64,000 bases of DNA from Rhizobiales bacterium 63-22. GTDB taxonomy: Bacteria > Pseudomonadota > Alphaproteobacteria > Rhizobiales > Rhizobiaceae. The number at the start of each line of letters is the position of its first letter. The stretch's first letter is position 1. The position numbers were made by a program, and so were the translations under genes. Shown here one piece after another: positions 37,864 to 47,079 of this stretch. The notes under the pieces were generated by a model. That model made no database searches and was not told the origin of the DNA. It was given only the letters and a program-made list of their open reading frames with translations. The stretch covers positions 565,560-629,559 of the forward strand of contig MKVZ01000017.1 in assembly GCA_001898995.1 (NCBI GenBank), given 5' to 3'.

Positions 37864-39702
37864 TCAGCGCGGCCCGCCACCCATGCCGCCCGCGCCACCG
37901 CCATGGCCGCCACCAAAGCCCCCGGGGCCGCCGTTCAGCCCCGCAAGGCCATCCTGCGCTCCCCTGCCGCCATAAAACGGTTTCCGCTTGTCGAGCGGCA
38001 CGCCGACATCCTTCAGCGGCTGCGGCTTCATGGCGTCGAAAATCTGGCTGACGTGATCGACTTCCTCGCGGAAGCTGGAAAGTGACGATCCGGTGAGCTT
38101 TTCACCCGCATTGAGCCGCGCCTTCAGCGGATCGACGTAGCGGTCTCCGACCTTCAATTCATAGTAAAGATGCGGGCCGGTGGAATAGCCGGTCGAGCCG
38201 ACATAGGCGATCACTTCGCCCTGCTTTACATGCTGGCCGACATGCAGCCCCTTCTTCGCAGCCGAAAGATGGGCATAGGTGGTGCTGTAACCGCCCTGAT
38301 GGCGGATTCGGACATATTTGCCGTAACCCTTCTCCCACGAGATCACCTCGACCACGCCGTCGCCGGCCGCGACGATGGGCGAACCGATGGGTGCGTCGTA
38401 ATCGACGCCGTTGTGGTGCTTGCGCACATGCAGCACGGGATGGATACGCCAGCCGAAACCGTCATTGAGACGTCCGTTGGGCAACGGCTTCGACATCAGA
38501 TACTTGGTCATGGACGACCCGTCCGCGTTGAAATAATCGGCGCTGCCACTGCTGCCCTCATGACGGTAGAGCCGCAATTTACGTCCGTTGATCAGAAATT
38601 CGACGAAAACCAGTTCCGGGCCGCTTTCGGCGCTCTTTCGGAACAGAAGTTCGATGCGGTCCGGCGATTTCGGACCTCCCTTTTCCAGCGATACGCCGTT
38701 CTTGGAGGCGAGCGTCCTGACCTCGTCGATAATGGCCGGCGGCGCACCGGCCTGCGCCAGCCGCGACGGTATGGACCCGTCGGCAGCGACGGGCGCCGGC
38801 GGATGATAAGCGCTCAGCATGGCGTCGTGGGAAAGGCGCGCGAAAAGCCGCTCGTTTCCGGTGGCGCGGAATGCACCATCGTCGGCCCGGCCATAGACGG
38901 CCTTGTCGGCGTCGCCGTGATTGAAGCGGGCAAGCGAGACGTGAACCGGCGCTCCGTCCTGCCGGGGCTGCTTGTCCACCAGCAATTCCAGATTGTCGCC
39001 CGGCTGAAGCTCGGTGCGGGCAAGCGCCTCCTCCAGACGCCGGCTGTCCTCGGAGGCAATGCCCGCCGCCCGCAGCAGCGCGCCGATCCGCTCCCGCGAT
39101 TGCGGCGCGACCACGATCTCACGCACCTGATCGCGCTTGCTGCTCGCCGGTTTGGCAAGGCTCACATTGATCGGCACGCCCCTTTCGAGCCCGTTCAGTC
39201 CGGGAATGGCACCGCCGGGCATCGTATCGGCGCGGTCGATTTCATCGATGTGCGAAGAACGGACGACGGGCTTGTCCAGGTCGAGCACCACATGCTGATA
39301 GGTGTAGAGACGGGCATCGCCGTCATCCAGCCCCTCGGCGATGTCGATACGCCGCGATATGCGGCTCGCCTGACTGGTATCGATGGCGGGCACGAGCCGC
39401 GCCTCCCTCGGAGCGGCATGACTATGCGACAGGGTGGCGGGATCCACCAGAACCGGATTGGCGACACGGCTGCCGCCCATCAGGTGATCCATGGTCAGCC
39501 AGAGCGCGCCACCGGCAATGGCAAGGGCCGAAACCAGCGCAAGGCAGAAGCGCAGATGGGTGCGCAGCGAAAAACGGACCCGCCACAGGGATTTGAGGCT
39601 GTGCTGGGAAAGAGGCTCAGCCCTGGCTGCATCACCCATGGTCGCGAAAAGAGACGCGGTCGCAGGCTTTTCGCTCCGGGCTTGCGCGAGGCTGCGGTTC
39701 AT
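37864..39702 (-). CDS. M23 family (LytM-type) peptidoglycan metallopeptidase
   Basis: This 612-residue protein has one membrane anchor near residues 52-72 preceded by a basic cytoplasmic N-terminus. A middle periplasmic region contains a LysM/OapA-like segment (LQPGDNLELLVDKQP). A complete M23 domain follows: the H-x3-D motif HNGVDYD at about 428-434 and the AHLSA histidine at about 476. The layout resembles MepM/ShyA-type DD-endopeptidases, which cut cross-links to allow wall growth. The last 35 residues are a Gly-rich tail (GGGHGGGAGGMGGGPR). Confidence 0.9.
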   Translation of the reverse strand: MNRSLAQARSEKPATASLFATMGDAARAEPLSQHSLKSLWRVRFSLRTHLRFCLALVSALAIAGGALWLTMDHLMGGSRVANPVLVDPATLSHSHAAPREARLVPAIDTSQASRISRRIDIAEGLDDGDARLYTYQHVVLDLDKPVVRSSHIDEIDRADTMPGGAIPGLNGLERGVPINVSLAKPASSKRDQVREIVVAPQSRERIGALLRAAGIASEDSRRLEEALARTELQPGDNLELLVDKQPRQDGAPVHVSLARFNHGDADKAVYGRADDGAFRATGNERLFARLSHDAMLSAYHPPAPVAADGSIPSRLAQAGAPPAIIDEVRTLASKNGVSLEKGGPKSPDRIELLFRKSAESGPELVFVEFLINGRKLRLYRHEGSSGSADYFNADGSSMTKYLMSKPLPNGRLNDGFGWRIHPVLHVRKHHNGVDYDAPIGSPIVAAGDGVVEVISWEKGYGKYVRIRHQGGYSTTYAHLSAAKKGLHVGQHVKQGEVIAYVGSTGYSTGPHLYYELKVGDRYVDPLKARLNAGEKLTGSSLSSFREEVDHVSQIFDAMKPQPLKDVGVPLDKRKPFYGGRGAQDGLAGLNGGPGGFGGGHGGGAGGMGGGPR

Positions 39703-39927
39703 GCGGTCCTGTCTTCAGATCGCCCCGTACGCTGCAATGCGTCTCTCTGCGATCCATCCCTTTGTTCTGGCATCAGAATTTTTCCGAAAGCCGGCTTCAA
39801 TCCAACGGGCGGGCTCCGATCTGGCGCCCGCCTGAAAACAATCGAATATTGAGGCGAAACAGTGACGGACACCACGCCCAAAACAAGGCTCCGCGTCGCT
39901 TATCCACCGGTCATGATCGCGGACAAT

Positions 39928-40839
39928 CTAGTCCCTGCCGCGAACCTGCGCAAGCATGGACCAGCTATAGAGCGCGAGCCCTGCCCAGATCAGCGCGAAA
40001 GCCGCCAGTTGCACCGCCGAAAACGGCTCGTGGAAGACAAACAAGGCAAAGATGAACAGCATGGTCGGCGTGACATACTGCATCAGGCCGAGCGTCGTGT
40101 AACGCAGGAGTTTCGCCCCGCCCGCATAGAGAATGAGCGGGATCGCGGTAAAAGGACCGGCAAGCGCCAGAAGCCCCATATGCCCTACCGTGCCGCTGAA
40201 AAAATGATCCTGCCCCGTGAGGACGAGCCAGATCACATAGCCTGCGGCAGGAATGCACAGGATCAGCACTTCGAGCGTGAAGCCTTGCAGGGGCTGCATC
40301 GGCAGAGATTTGCGGAAGAAGCCGTAAAGACCGAAGGTCAGCGGCAGCGCCAAGGAGACCCACGGCAGGCCACCCGCGTCGAAAGCCAGCAACAGCACGG
40401 CCGCCAGCGCCAGCCCGACGGCGGCATACTGCACCCGGTTCAGCCGCTCGCCGAGAAACAGGCCGCCCAGAACCACGTTGAACAGCGGATTGATGTAATA
40501 GCCCAGCGCGGAACCCATGACCTGATCGTGCGAGACTGCCCAGACATAGATGGACCAGTTGGCACTGACCAGCGCCGCCGTCAGCGTCGCCATGGCGAGC
40601 ATGCGCGGCTGGCGCAGCGCGCTTGCGATATCGCGGAACTGGCCGAGCGCGACGAGGAGCAGCAGCGCCACCGGCAGGGACCAGATCACGCGATGCGAAA
40701 CGACCTCCATCGCCGGCAGGTCGGAAAGGGCCTTGAGATAGAAGGGCAGAGCGCCCCAGAGGGCATAAGCGCCCAGAGCCATGAGGAAACCCCGGCTCCC
40801 GTCCGCGAGACGGTTCCCGGATATGGTCTGGTCCGTCAT
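39928..40839 (-). CDS. rarD: RarD-type EamA family transporter
   Basis: This 303-residue protein has about ten membrane helices. It opens with GFLMALGAYALWGALPFYLKAL, ends in FIWAGLALYSWS-like sequence, and has a central GLYGFFRKS, all typical of RarD (TIGR00688). The transported substrate is unknown. It is not tightly linked to the neighbouring genes. Confidence 0.85.
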   Translation of the reverse strand: MTDQTISGNRLADGSRGFLMALGAYALWGALPFYLKALSDLPAMEVVSHRVIWSLPVALLLLVALGQFRDIASALRQPRMLAMATLTAALVSANWSIYVWAVSHDQVMGSALGYYINPLFNVVLGGLFLGERLNRVQYAAVGLALAAVLLLAFDAGGLPWVSLALPLTFGLYGFFRKSLPMQPLQGFTLEVLILCIPAAGYVIWLVLTGQDHFFSGTVGHMGLLALAGPFTAIPLILYAGGAKLLRYTTLGLMQYVTPTMLFIFALFVFHEPFSAVQLAAFALIWAGLALYSWSMLAQVRGRD

Positions 40840-40949
40840 TCTCTATCCTTCCGCGCATGGCTGCATTGCCGAGTTGGGCCTGCTATGCGCGCATCGATTC
40901 ATAAAATCCATTCAATTCAGATGATCGAAATATCAATTCCGTTGAACGG

Positions 40950-42563
40950 TCATTCCGCCGCCGCGGTTCCCGCCACGGCGCGGTTTCTCATCAGCTTGAA
41001 ATTGATCGAATCCATCAGCGCCTGAAAGGAAGCGTCGATAATATTGTCGGAAACGCCGAGCGTGCGCCAGCGCGCGCCACTGGCATCGCCCGATTCGATC
41101 AGCACGCGCGTGATGGCGTCGGTACCGCCATTGAGGATACGCACCTTGAAATCGACCAGTTCGAGATCGGCGATCTCGGCCTGAAAGCGGCCCAGATCCT
41201 TGCGCAGCGCGATATCGAGCGCATTGACCGGGCCGTGACCCTCGGCCACCGACATATGCATGTGCCCGTCCACCTCGACCTTGACCACCGCTTCCGACAC
41301 GGTGCGCAACTGGCCATTGGCGTCGAAGCGGCGCTCGACGAGGCAGCGGAAGGATTCGACCTTGAAGAATTCCGGCTGCGGATCGAGCATGTTGCGCGCC
41401 AGAAGCTCGAAACTCGCATCCGCGCCCTCATAGGCATAGCCTTCCGCCTCGCGCTCCTTGACCAGCGTGATCAGCGTATCGAGACGCGGATCGTCCTTCG
41501 CGACGCGGATGCCGCGCCGTTGAAGCTCGGCGATGAAATTGGACTTGCCGCCCTGATCCGACACCATGACGCGGCGGGCATTGCCGACCGTTTCCGGCGG
41601 AACATGCTCATAGGTCCGCGGCTCCTTCAAAAGGGCCGAGGCATGGATGCCCGCCTTGGTGGCGAAGGCCGACGAGCCGGCATAGGGCGCCTGCTCGGCG
41701 GGCGGGCGGTTCAATATGTCGTCGAAAGTGTGCGAAATGCGCGTCAGCGCGGTGAGCGCCGCCGACGTCACGCCGGTCTCGAAACGTTCGGACCAGTAAG
41801 GCTTGAGCGCGAGCGTGGGGATGAGCGAGACAAGATTGGCATTGCCGCAGCGCTCGCCGATGCCGTTCAGCGTGCCTTGCACATGGCGCACTCCGGCGTC
41901 GATGGCCGCGAGCGACACGGCCACCGCTTGCTCGGTATCGTTATGGGCATGGATGCCGAGGCTTTCGCCCGGCACGACCGTCGTTACGGCGCGGACGATT
42001 TCCGCCACCTCGCTCGGCTGCGTGCCGCCGTTGGTGTCACACAGCACCACCCAGCGCGCGCCGGCCTCGTAAGCGGCTTTCGCACAGGCCAGCGCATAGT
42101 CGGGATTGGCCTTGTAGCCGTCGAAGAAATGCTCGCAATCGACCAGCGCCTCGCGGCCTGCCATGCGCGCCGCCATGACCGAGGCGGTGATCGCCTCCAG
42201 ATTTTCCTCGTTCGTGCAGCCGAGCGCAAGACGCACATGATAGTCCCAGCTCTTGGCCACGAAACACACCGCATCGGCGGAAGCCTGCAACAGGCTCGAC
42301 AGGCCGGGATCGTTGGAAGCGGAAACGCCGGCCCGCTTCGTCATGCCGAAGGCGGCGAACTTCGCGCGCTGCGTCCGCTTCTTCTGAAAGAAGGCCGTGT
42401 CGGTCGGGTTGGCGCCCGGATAGCCGCCCTCGACATAATCGACGCCCAGTTCCTCCAGAAGCGTGACAATCGACTTCTTGTCTTCAACGGAAAAGTCAAC
42501 GCCGGGTGTTTGTTGCCCGTCCCGCAGGGTGGTGTCATAGATGTAGATGCGCTCGCGTGTCAT
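40950..42563 (-). CDS. cimA: (R)-citramalate synthase
   Basis: This 537-residue member of the alpha-isopropylmalate synthase family begins RERIYIYDTTLRDGQQTPG, giving metal-binding Arg-Asp. HAHNDTEQAVA and NGIGERCGN supply further active-site residues, and there is a C-terminal regulatory domain. The size and DTTLRDGQQ form fit CimA, which condenses pyruvate and acetyl-CoA for a threonine-independent route to isoleucine. The ATG at 42563 was preferred over a frame extension that reaches into the cysS end. Acyl-acceptor specificity is inferred from family. Confidence 0.88.
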   Translation of the reverse strand: MTRERIYIYDTTLRDGQQTPGVDFSVEDKKSIVTLLEELGVDYVEGGYPGANPTDTAFFQKKRTQRAKFAAFGMTKRAGVSASNDPGLSSLLQASADAVCFVAKSWDYHVRLALGCTNEENLEAITASVMAARMAGREALVDCEHFFDGYKANPDYALACAKAAYEAGARWVVLCDTNGGTQPSEVAEIVRAVTTVVPGESLGIHAHNDTEQAVAVSLAAIDAGVRHVQGTLNGIGERCGNANLVSLIPTLALKPYWSERFETGVTSAALTALTRISHTFDDILNRPPAEQAPYAGSSAFATKAGIHASALLKEPRTYEHVPPETVGNARRVMVSDQGGKSNFIAELQRRGIRVAKDDPRLDTLITLVKEREAEGYAYEGADASFELLARNMLDPQPEFFKVESFRCLVERRFDANGQLRTVSEAVVKVEVDGHMHMSVAEGHGPVNALDIALRKDLGRFQAEIADLELVDFKVRILNGGTDAITRVLIESGDASGARWRTLGVSDNIIDASFQALMDSINFKLMRNRAVAGTAAAE

Positions 42564-42589
42564 CCTTGGTTCCCCATTATCCGCAGCCG

Positions 42590-44104
42590 TCAGCCCACCA
42601 CGTCCCATGTCGTGACGCGCTGGCCGGTGGCCGGATCCTTCGCGTCCTTCAACTGTACGCCCTCATGCAGCAGTTCGTCGCGGATGCGGTCGGCCTCGGC
42701 GAAATTTTTCTCAGCCAGCAAACGCAGGCGCTCGGCGATGCGGGCCTCCACCGCCGCCGCATCGACGGAAGCCAGCGCGAAGACCGGCACATCCTCCGTC
42801 ACGAAACGCGGATCGAACAGGCCCATCAGCGCCATGCCCTCGCCCAGAGCAGCAATGTCCTTCGCCTTGAACGCCTTGCGCAGCGCGGTGATCGCAACCC
42901 ATGTGTTGAGATCGTCGGATAGCGCCTCCGCCACTTCCCCGGCGGCGGTGAACGTCTCCGGCGCGGCGAACTTCGCCTCGCGCAGCAGGCCGTACCAACG
43001 GTGCAGTTCGTCGGCCGATTCCGCCAGACGCTGCGCCGTCCAGTTGATCGGCTCGCGATAGTGGGTCTGGAGCATGGAAAGGCGCGCCGCAAGGCCGGCC
43101 CAGCGGTCGCGCAGGGCCTTGTCGTCCCATTCGCCCAGTTGCGGCAGGCCTTGGTCCAGCACCTCGCGGATCGTGACGAAATTGCCGAGCGATTTCGACA
43201 TCTTCTGCCCCTCGACCTGAAGGAAGCCGTTGTGCATCCACACATTGGCCATGCGCTCGGTGCCGAAGGCGCAGCAGGACTGGGCGATTTCGTTCTCGTG
43301 ATGCGGAAAGACGAGGTCGATGCCGCCGCCGTGAATGTCGAAGCGGTTCTTCTCCGGGTCGTCGCATTTCAACCCGCCGCCGAAAGGTTCGAGCAATTTG
43401 GCCATGGACATGGCAGAGCATTCGATATGCCAGCCGGGACGGCCGGGAACGGCGATGCCCGCAGGCGACGGCCAGCCCGGTTCGCCCTCCTTCGAGGGCT
43501 TCCAGAGCACGAAATCCATCTCGTCGCGCTTGTAGGACGCAACATCGACGCGCGCGCCGGCCAGCATCTCGTCCAGCGAACGGCGGGCGAGCGCGCCATA
43601 GCGCGGGCCCTTATGCGCGTTCATAGCCGAGGGCGAGAACAGGACATGATCCTCCGCCACATAGGCCACGCCCACCTGCACCAGACGCTCGATCATGGCG
43701 CGCATCTGGTCCATATGCTCGGTCGCGCGCGGCTGCGCACTGGGCGGCAGGTTGCCGAGCGCGGCCACATCGGCCTGAAACTGCGCATTGGTGGTTTCCG
43801 TCACACGGCGGATGGCCTCGTTCAGCGGCAGGCCGGGATAATCGCGGGCAGCGCGCGCGTTGATCTTGTCGTCCACATCGGTGATGTTGCGCGCATAGGT
43901 GACATGGGCCGCGCCGTAGACATGACGCAGCAGGCGGAACAGCACGTCGAACACGATGACCGGCCGCGCATTGCCGATATGGGCGAAATCATAGACCGTC
44001 GGCCCGCAGACATACATGCGCACATGCCCGGCATCGATGGGGACGAAATCCTCCTTCGTGCGTGTCAGCGTGTTGTAGAGGCGCAGGCGCGGCGTGTCAG
44101 CCAT
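42590..44104 (-). CDS. cysS: Cysteinyl-tRNA synthetase
   Basis: From [11 protein letters not shown] the protein has 504 residues (a start three codons upstream is possible). The zinc ligand Cys33, the HIGN motif at 42-45 and KMSKS near residue 303 are present. It is a class I synthetase that charges tRNA-Cys. It lies 26 bases upstream of cimA on the same strand. Confidence 0.96.
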   Translation of the reverse strand: MADTPRLRLYNTLTRTKEDFVPIDAGHVRMYVCGPTVYDFAHIGNARPVIVFDVLFRLLRHVYGAAHVTYARNITDVDDKINARAARDYPGLPLNEAIRRVTETTNAQFQADVAALGNLPPSAQPRATEHMDQMRAMIERLVQVGVAYVAEDHVLFSPSAMNAHKGPRYGALARRSLDEMLAGARVDVASYKRDEMDFVLWKPSKEGEPGWPSPAGIAVPGRPGWHIECSAMSMAKLLEPFGGGLKCDDPEKNRFDIHGGGIDLVFPHHENEIAQSCCAFGTERMANVWMHNGFLQVEGQKMSKSLGNFVTIREVLDQGLPQLGEWDDKALRDRWAGLAARLSMLQTHYREPINWTAQRLAESADELHRWYGLLREAKFAAPETFTAAGEVAEALSDDLNTWVAITALRKAFKAKDIAALGEGMALMGLFDPRFVTEDVPVFALASVDAAAVEARIAERLRLLAEKNFAEADRIRDELLHEGVQLKDAKDPATGQRVTTWDVVG

Positions 44105-44533
44105 TCTCGTCATCCCCGAAAGTCCGAAATCAGCGCAAGGCGGGACGCAGCCTGCTGGCCGGGGCGTTTATCATCCTGTTTCGTGGAATGGAGACAAAAA
44201 CGACCGGGCCAGCAAAATGCTAACCGATGATAATCCCACAGATGCAAATGATCGCGGTTGTCGTTTTCATGAAGGGACTTATCCCCGCCTTGCCCGCGTC
44301 CGTCAAGAACTTTCGCGCGGCCCGCACGATGGAATTACCGGCGGGAACCCGTATAAATGTTGTATTTTTGCAACTTATGCGATTCTTCATACGCATCGGC
44401 CGGAAAGCCGCGAAACCGGCGGCAGCCGGCCTTTATTCGGTCCCAATCAAGCACAAAATGGTGAGTTCACAAGAAGGTGATCGGAAAGCGCGTATTGCTT
44501 TCCGGGAACGGGACAGACGGGAAAGGTCGCAAA
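44105..44533. other. Intergenic region between cysS and a 54-codon gene
   Basis: About 430 bases with no gene I can support; an in-frame stretch from 44227 to 44547 has no recognisable homology and overlaps the small gene. A hairpin CGGAAAGC (44482-44489) with GCTTTCCG (44497-44504) lies in the putative leader of the small gene. The cysS promoter must lie at the left end. Confidence 0.45.
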
Positions 44534-44698
44534 ATGTCCAAGAGTGAGTTGCAGAACCGCCAGGATCGTCTGGTAGACAAGTATCGCGAGATCGGACCGG
44601 CGGCGCTCGCCGCGGCATTGCTCAACGCGAGCCGCCACAGCGATGCCCGCAACGACAATCGCCGCCACTCCATCCTTTCGGTGAAGAAGGCAGGCTAA
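44534..44698 (+). CDS. Small conserved-looking basic protein, 54 residues
   Basis: The protein starts MSKSELQNRQDRLVDKYREIG after AAAGGTCGCAAA, a usable ribosome site. It is hydrophilic and rich in Arg, Asn and Ala, with helix-forming pattern throughout and a His/Asp/Asn/Arg-rich second half. No signal peptide or membrane segment is present. I do not recognise a named family. A palindromic repeat begins 10 bases after its stop. Confidence 0.6.
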   Translation: MSKSELQNRQDRLVDKYREIGPAALAAALLNASRHSDARNDNRRHSILSVKKAG

Positions 44699-44707
44699 GC
44701 CGGCGCG

Positions 44708-44815
44708 TTAAAGCGCATCGCGATCTTTCAGATTCGCTTTCCGCGCTTTAAGTCTTTGTTTTTGCCGCATGTCGTTATCGCAAAACCGATTCCCACTTTT
44801 GCGCGGCATGCTTCA
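44708..44815. repeat. Dispersed rhizobial-type palindromic repeat, copy D
   Basis: TTAAAGCGC (44708-44716) is inverted as GCGCTTTAA (44743-44751). This is followed by a stretch closely matching copies A and B (CATGTCGTTATCGCAAAACCG core, 44768-44788). The right edge (44813-44815) forms the TGA stop codon of the SRAP gene on the minus strand. Confidence 0.82.
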
Positions 44816-45544
44816 GAACATGGAAAGCTGGCCGTCCGGTTTATCTTCGGGCGTTTCAGGCTCATCCTGTTCCGGCACGCGATCCTGAAGGTCCGGCGTG
44901 GCATTGGCCACGCTGTTGACGCGGTCCGACACGGGAATCGCCTCGAAGAAGTCGTCCGGCGCGGGCCGCATGATATCCGTGACATCGCGCGGCAGGAAAT
45001 GCCGGCAATCGAGCCAGCGCTCGAAATCGGCCGGCCGCACGACCAGCGGCATACGCTCATGGATCGGCCGCAGAGCCACGTTGGCGCCGGTGGTCAATAT
45101 GCCGCCGGTATCGATCTGCGATCCGTCGCCGCTGCTCCACGTCTCCACCAGCGCACCGAAGGCCACCACGCCGCCGTCACGCGGGCGCACCCAATAAGGT
45201 TGCGCCTTGTTCTTTCCCATACGCCGCCATTCATAGAAACCGGAAGCGGGAACCAGCGCGCGGCGATGGCTGAGGGCGGCACGGAACGAATTCTTCTCCG
45301 CCGCGGTCTCCGAACGGATGTTGAACATCAGCGGCCATTCGTTCGGGTTCTTCACCCAGGACGGAATGAAGCCCCAGCGCACCAGAACGCCGTTGCGGCC
45401 CCGCCCGCCCTCACCCTCCAGAACGGCGAGAATCGGCTGCGACGGCGCGATATTGTAGCGCGGCGGAAAATCCTCCGCGATGATTGCGGCCAGAAGGGCT
45501 TCAAGCTCCTGCCGGCTCGCGGTCAATGAAAAGCGTCCGCACAT
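44813..45544 (-). CDS. SRAP (HMCES/YedK) family abasic-site DNA-protein crosslinker
   Basis: Starting at MCGRFSLT the protein has 243 residues. The start must be this ATG, because Cys2, exposed after Met removal, is the residue that forms a covalent bond with abasic sites in single-stranded DNA. Asn75 (NIRSE), Glu105 (YEWRR) and His162 (HERMP) complete the conserved set. SRAP proteins shield abasic sites and are often SOS-linked. The stop is supplied by a palindromic repeat. It is divergent from the NUDIX gene. Confidence 0.93.
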   Translation of the reverse strand: MCGRFSLTASRQELEALLAAIIAEDFPPRYNIAPSQPILAVLEGEGGRGRNGVLVRWGFIPSWVKNPNEWPLMFNIRSETAAEKNSFRAALSHRRALVPASGFYEWRRMGKNKAQPYWVRPRDGGVVAFGALVETWSSGDGSQIDTGGILTTGANVALRPIHERMPLVVRPADFERWLDCRHFLPRDVTDIMRPAPDDFFEAIPVSDRVNSVANATPDLQDRVPEQDEPETPEDKPDGQLSMF

Positions 45545-45620
45545 GGAAGCCATGTTCCGGCTTTTGCGTTGCGGGTCAAGAGCATTGCGGATCGGGGGCG
45601 GTCCGGCGTATAGCTTGGAA

Positions 45621-46070
45621 ATGAGCATGATCCCCGTCATTCCCGTACCGGCGCAGGTCCATGGCGTCTCGCTGATCTGCCGCCGCGAAGGGCGCTTCCT
45701 GCTTGTGGAGCGCGGCAAGGAACCGTGGAAGGGGTGGCTCGCCTTTCCGGGCGGCGGCAGGGAGCCGCACGAAACGCCGGAACAGGCCGCCATCCGCGAG
45801 TTGAAGGAGGAAACCGCGCTCGACGCGCGCGATCTCGCCCATGTGGTGACGCTCGATCTGGCGCTCGAAGGCAATGCCTACAGGAAAAGCTATTTCCTCT
45901 CCGTTTTCCGCGCGCACGACGTTTCGGGTGCGGAAAGGCCGGGCGACGATGCAATGGCGATCCGCTGGCTGACGGTCGAGGAAATGACGACGGCGCGCGT
46001 CACCGACAGCACGCTGGATGTGGCGCGCATGATCGCGGAACGCGAGGACCGTTCCGGCCGTCTTCCTTGA
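45621..46070 (+). CDS. NUDIX hydrolase
   Basis: The 149-residue protein from MSMIPVIPVP has a complete Nudix box starting at Gly46 (GREPHETPEQAAIRELKEET), with the REL-KEE metal-binding core. It hydrolyses a nucleoside diphosphate linked to another group; the ADP-ribose/housekeeping type is likely but the substrate is unproven. Neighbouring the SRAP gene, it may share a DNA- or nucleotide-protection theme, which is speculation. Confidence 0.9.
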   Translation: MSMIPVIPVPAQVHGVSLICRREGRFLLVERGKEPWKGWLAFPGGGREPHETPEQAAIRELKEETALDARDLAHVVTLDLALEGNAYRKSYFLSVFRAHDVSGAERPGDDAMAIRWLTVEEMTTARVTDSTLDVARMIAEREDRSGRLP

Positions 46071-46204
46071 TTTTCACGTTTCCGAACGCAAAACCGCCAC
46101 GCAATTTTGCTGGAAACGTTCATGTTAATCTTCCTCCGCGATTCGCCTTGAAGCGACCCCTGTTTCAGGCCAAGACTGCCCGCCACAGGAGAGGTTTTGC
46201 ATCG

Positions 46205-46597
46205 ATGGGCACGTTTCTTTCCCGCTCCGCCTTGCAGATCGCGATTGCACTAGGTATCGCAATGGGAACCGGCGCGGTTTCGTCCGCGCGGGCGCAAGAG
46301 GCGCCTTACGAAGGCAAGCTGCTGCGGCTTTCCGAAGTCCTCGGCTCGCTGCATTATCTGCGCAATCTCTGCGGCGAGACGGGCAGCGAATGGCGTGACC
46401 GGATGGACGCGATCATTGCGGCGGAGAAGCCCCCGGAGGAGGAACGCAAGCGGCTTGTTTCCAGCTTCAACCGGGGCTACCGCGCGTTCGCCGACAATTA
46501 CACGCGCTGCACCCCTTCCGCACTTGCGGCGATTGACCGCTACATGAAGGAAGGCGAGGACTTGTCGAGCGAGATCGTCTCGCGCTATGGAAATTAA
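46205..46597 (+). CDS. TIGR02301 family exported protein
   Basis: This 130-residue protein has a signal peptide (to about SARAQ, residue 31). The mature sequence LLRLSEVLGSLHYLRNLCGE...EWRDRMDAII...FNRGYRAFADNYTRC is the TIGR02301 pattern found across Hyphomicrobiales. Two cysteines are conserved and may pair. The function is unknown. Its stop codon overlaps a CtrA-type box. Confidence 0.85.
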   Translation: MGTFLSRSALQIAIALGIAMGTGAVSSARAQEAPYEGKLLRLSEVLGSLHYLRNLCGETGSEWRDRMDAIIAAEKPPEEERKRLVSSFNRGYRAFADNYTRCTPSALAAIDRYMKEGEDLSSEIVSRYGN

Positions 46598-46609
46598 CCA
46601 GATGTTAAC
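46594..46609. promoter_or_regulatory. CtrA-type box 1 upstream of the 85-residue protein gene
   Basis: TTAA-CCAGATG-TTAAC is an exact match to the full CtrA consensus. It overlaps the stop codon of the TIGR02301 gene and lies 142 bases before the preferred start of the next gene. Confidence 0.5.
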
Positions 46610-46658
46610 TCTGGTGCGGATTGGCAGGAATAGTTTGCTTCAAATCCGTGATAATCTG

Positions 46659-46673
46659 TTAACACAGTTTTAA
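46659..46673. promoter_or_regulatory. CtrA-type box 2 upstream of the 85-residue protein gene
   Basis: TTAA-CACAGTT-TTAA is the second TTAA-N7-TTAA site within 65 bases, followed by G rather than C. It is 78 bases before the ATG at 46751, a typical activating or repressing distance. Confidence 0.5.
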
Positions 46674-46750
46674 GACGATCGGCGGATCGCCCAGCAATCG
46701 GGGCAATCCGATACGGATGCGGCAGAAAGGCGAAGGCCGGGGTGAAGGCA

Positions 46751-47008
46751 ATGGAACATGCACCGACCGATCTGGACGAGATGATCGCACGCGAGAAGAA
46801 ACTCGCGGCGATCGAATACCAGAACGAGGCCTGGGCGGACGGCATTTCGGAAGGCATCGAGCCGGAAATCCTCGCCGAGGCCGCCTTTACCACCGCTCTG
46901 ACCGAACTCATCCGCGAGGCAGGCGACGATTGTGCGCTGGAACTGATCGAGAAGATGCGCGAGCAGATCATCGCCGGCGCTTTCCTGCCGGCCCGCATCC
47001 TGCAATAA
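46751..47008 (+). CDS. Small acidic protein of unknown function behind two CtrA boxes
   Basis: From MEHAPTDLDEMIAREKK the protein has 85 residues (a GTG three codons earlier is possible). It is strongly acidic and predicted all-helical, with no signal peptide. The segment AFTTALTELIREAGDDCALELIEKMREQI looks like an amphipathic helical pair suited to protein binding. I do not recognise a family. The two CtrA-type boxes in its promoter suggest cell-cycle control. Confidence 0.7.
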   Translation: MEHAPTDLDEMIAREKKLAAIEYQNEAWADGISEGIEPEILAEAAFTTALTELIREAGDDCALELIEKMREQIIAGAFLPARILQ

Positions 47009-47079
47009 CGTGTCCATAGCGCCGGCCGCCGGACCCCGGCTGGAGCTTTCTTCCATGGCGTCCCCTTGCGCAAACGCCG

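Noticed and set aside
44227..44547. 106-codon frame upstream of the small 54-residue gene
   Set aside because: No homology, no convincing ribosome site, and it overlaps the start of the better supported small gene.
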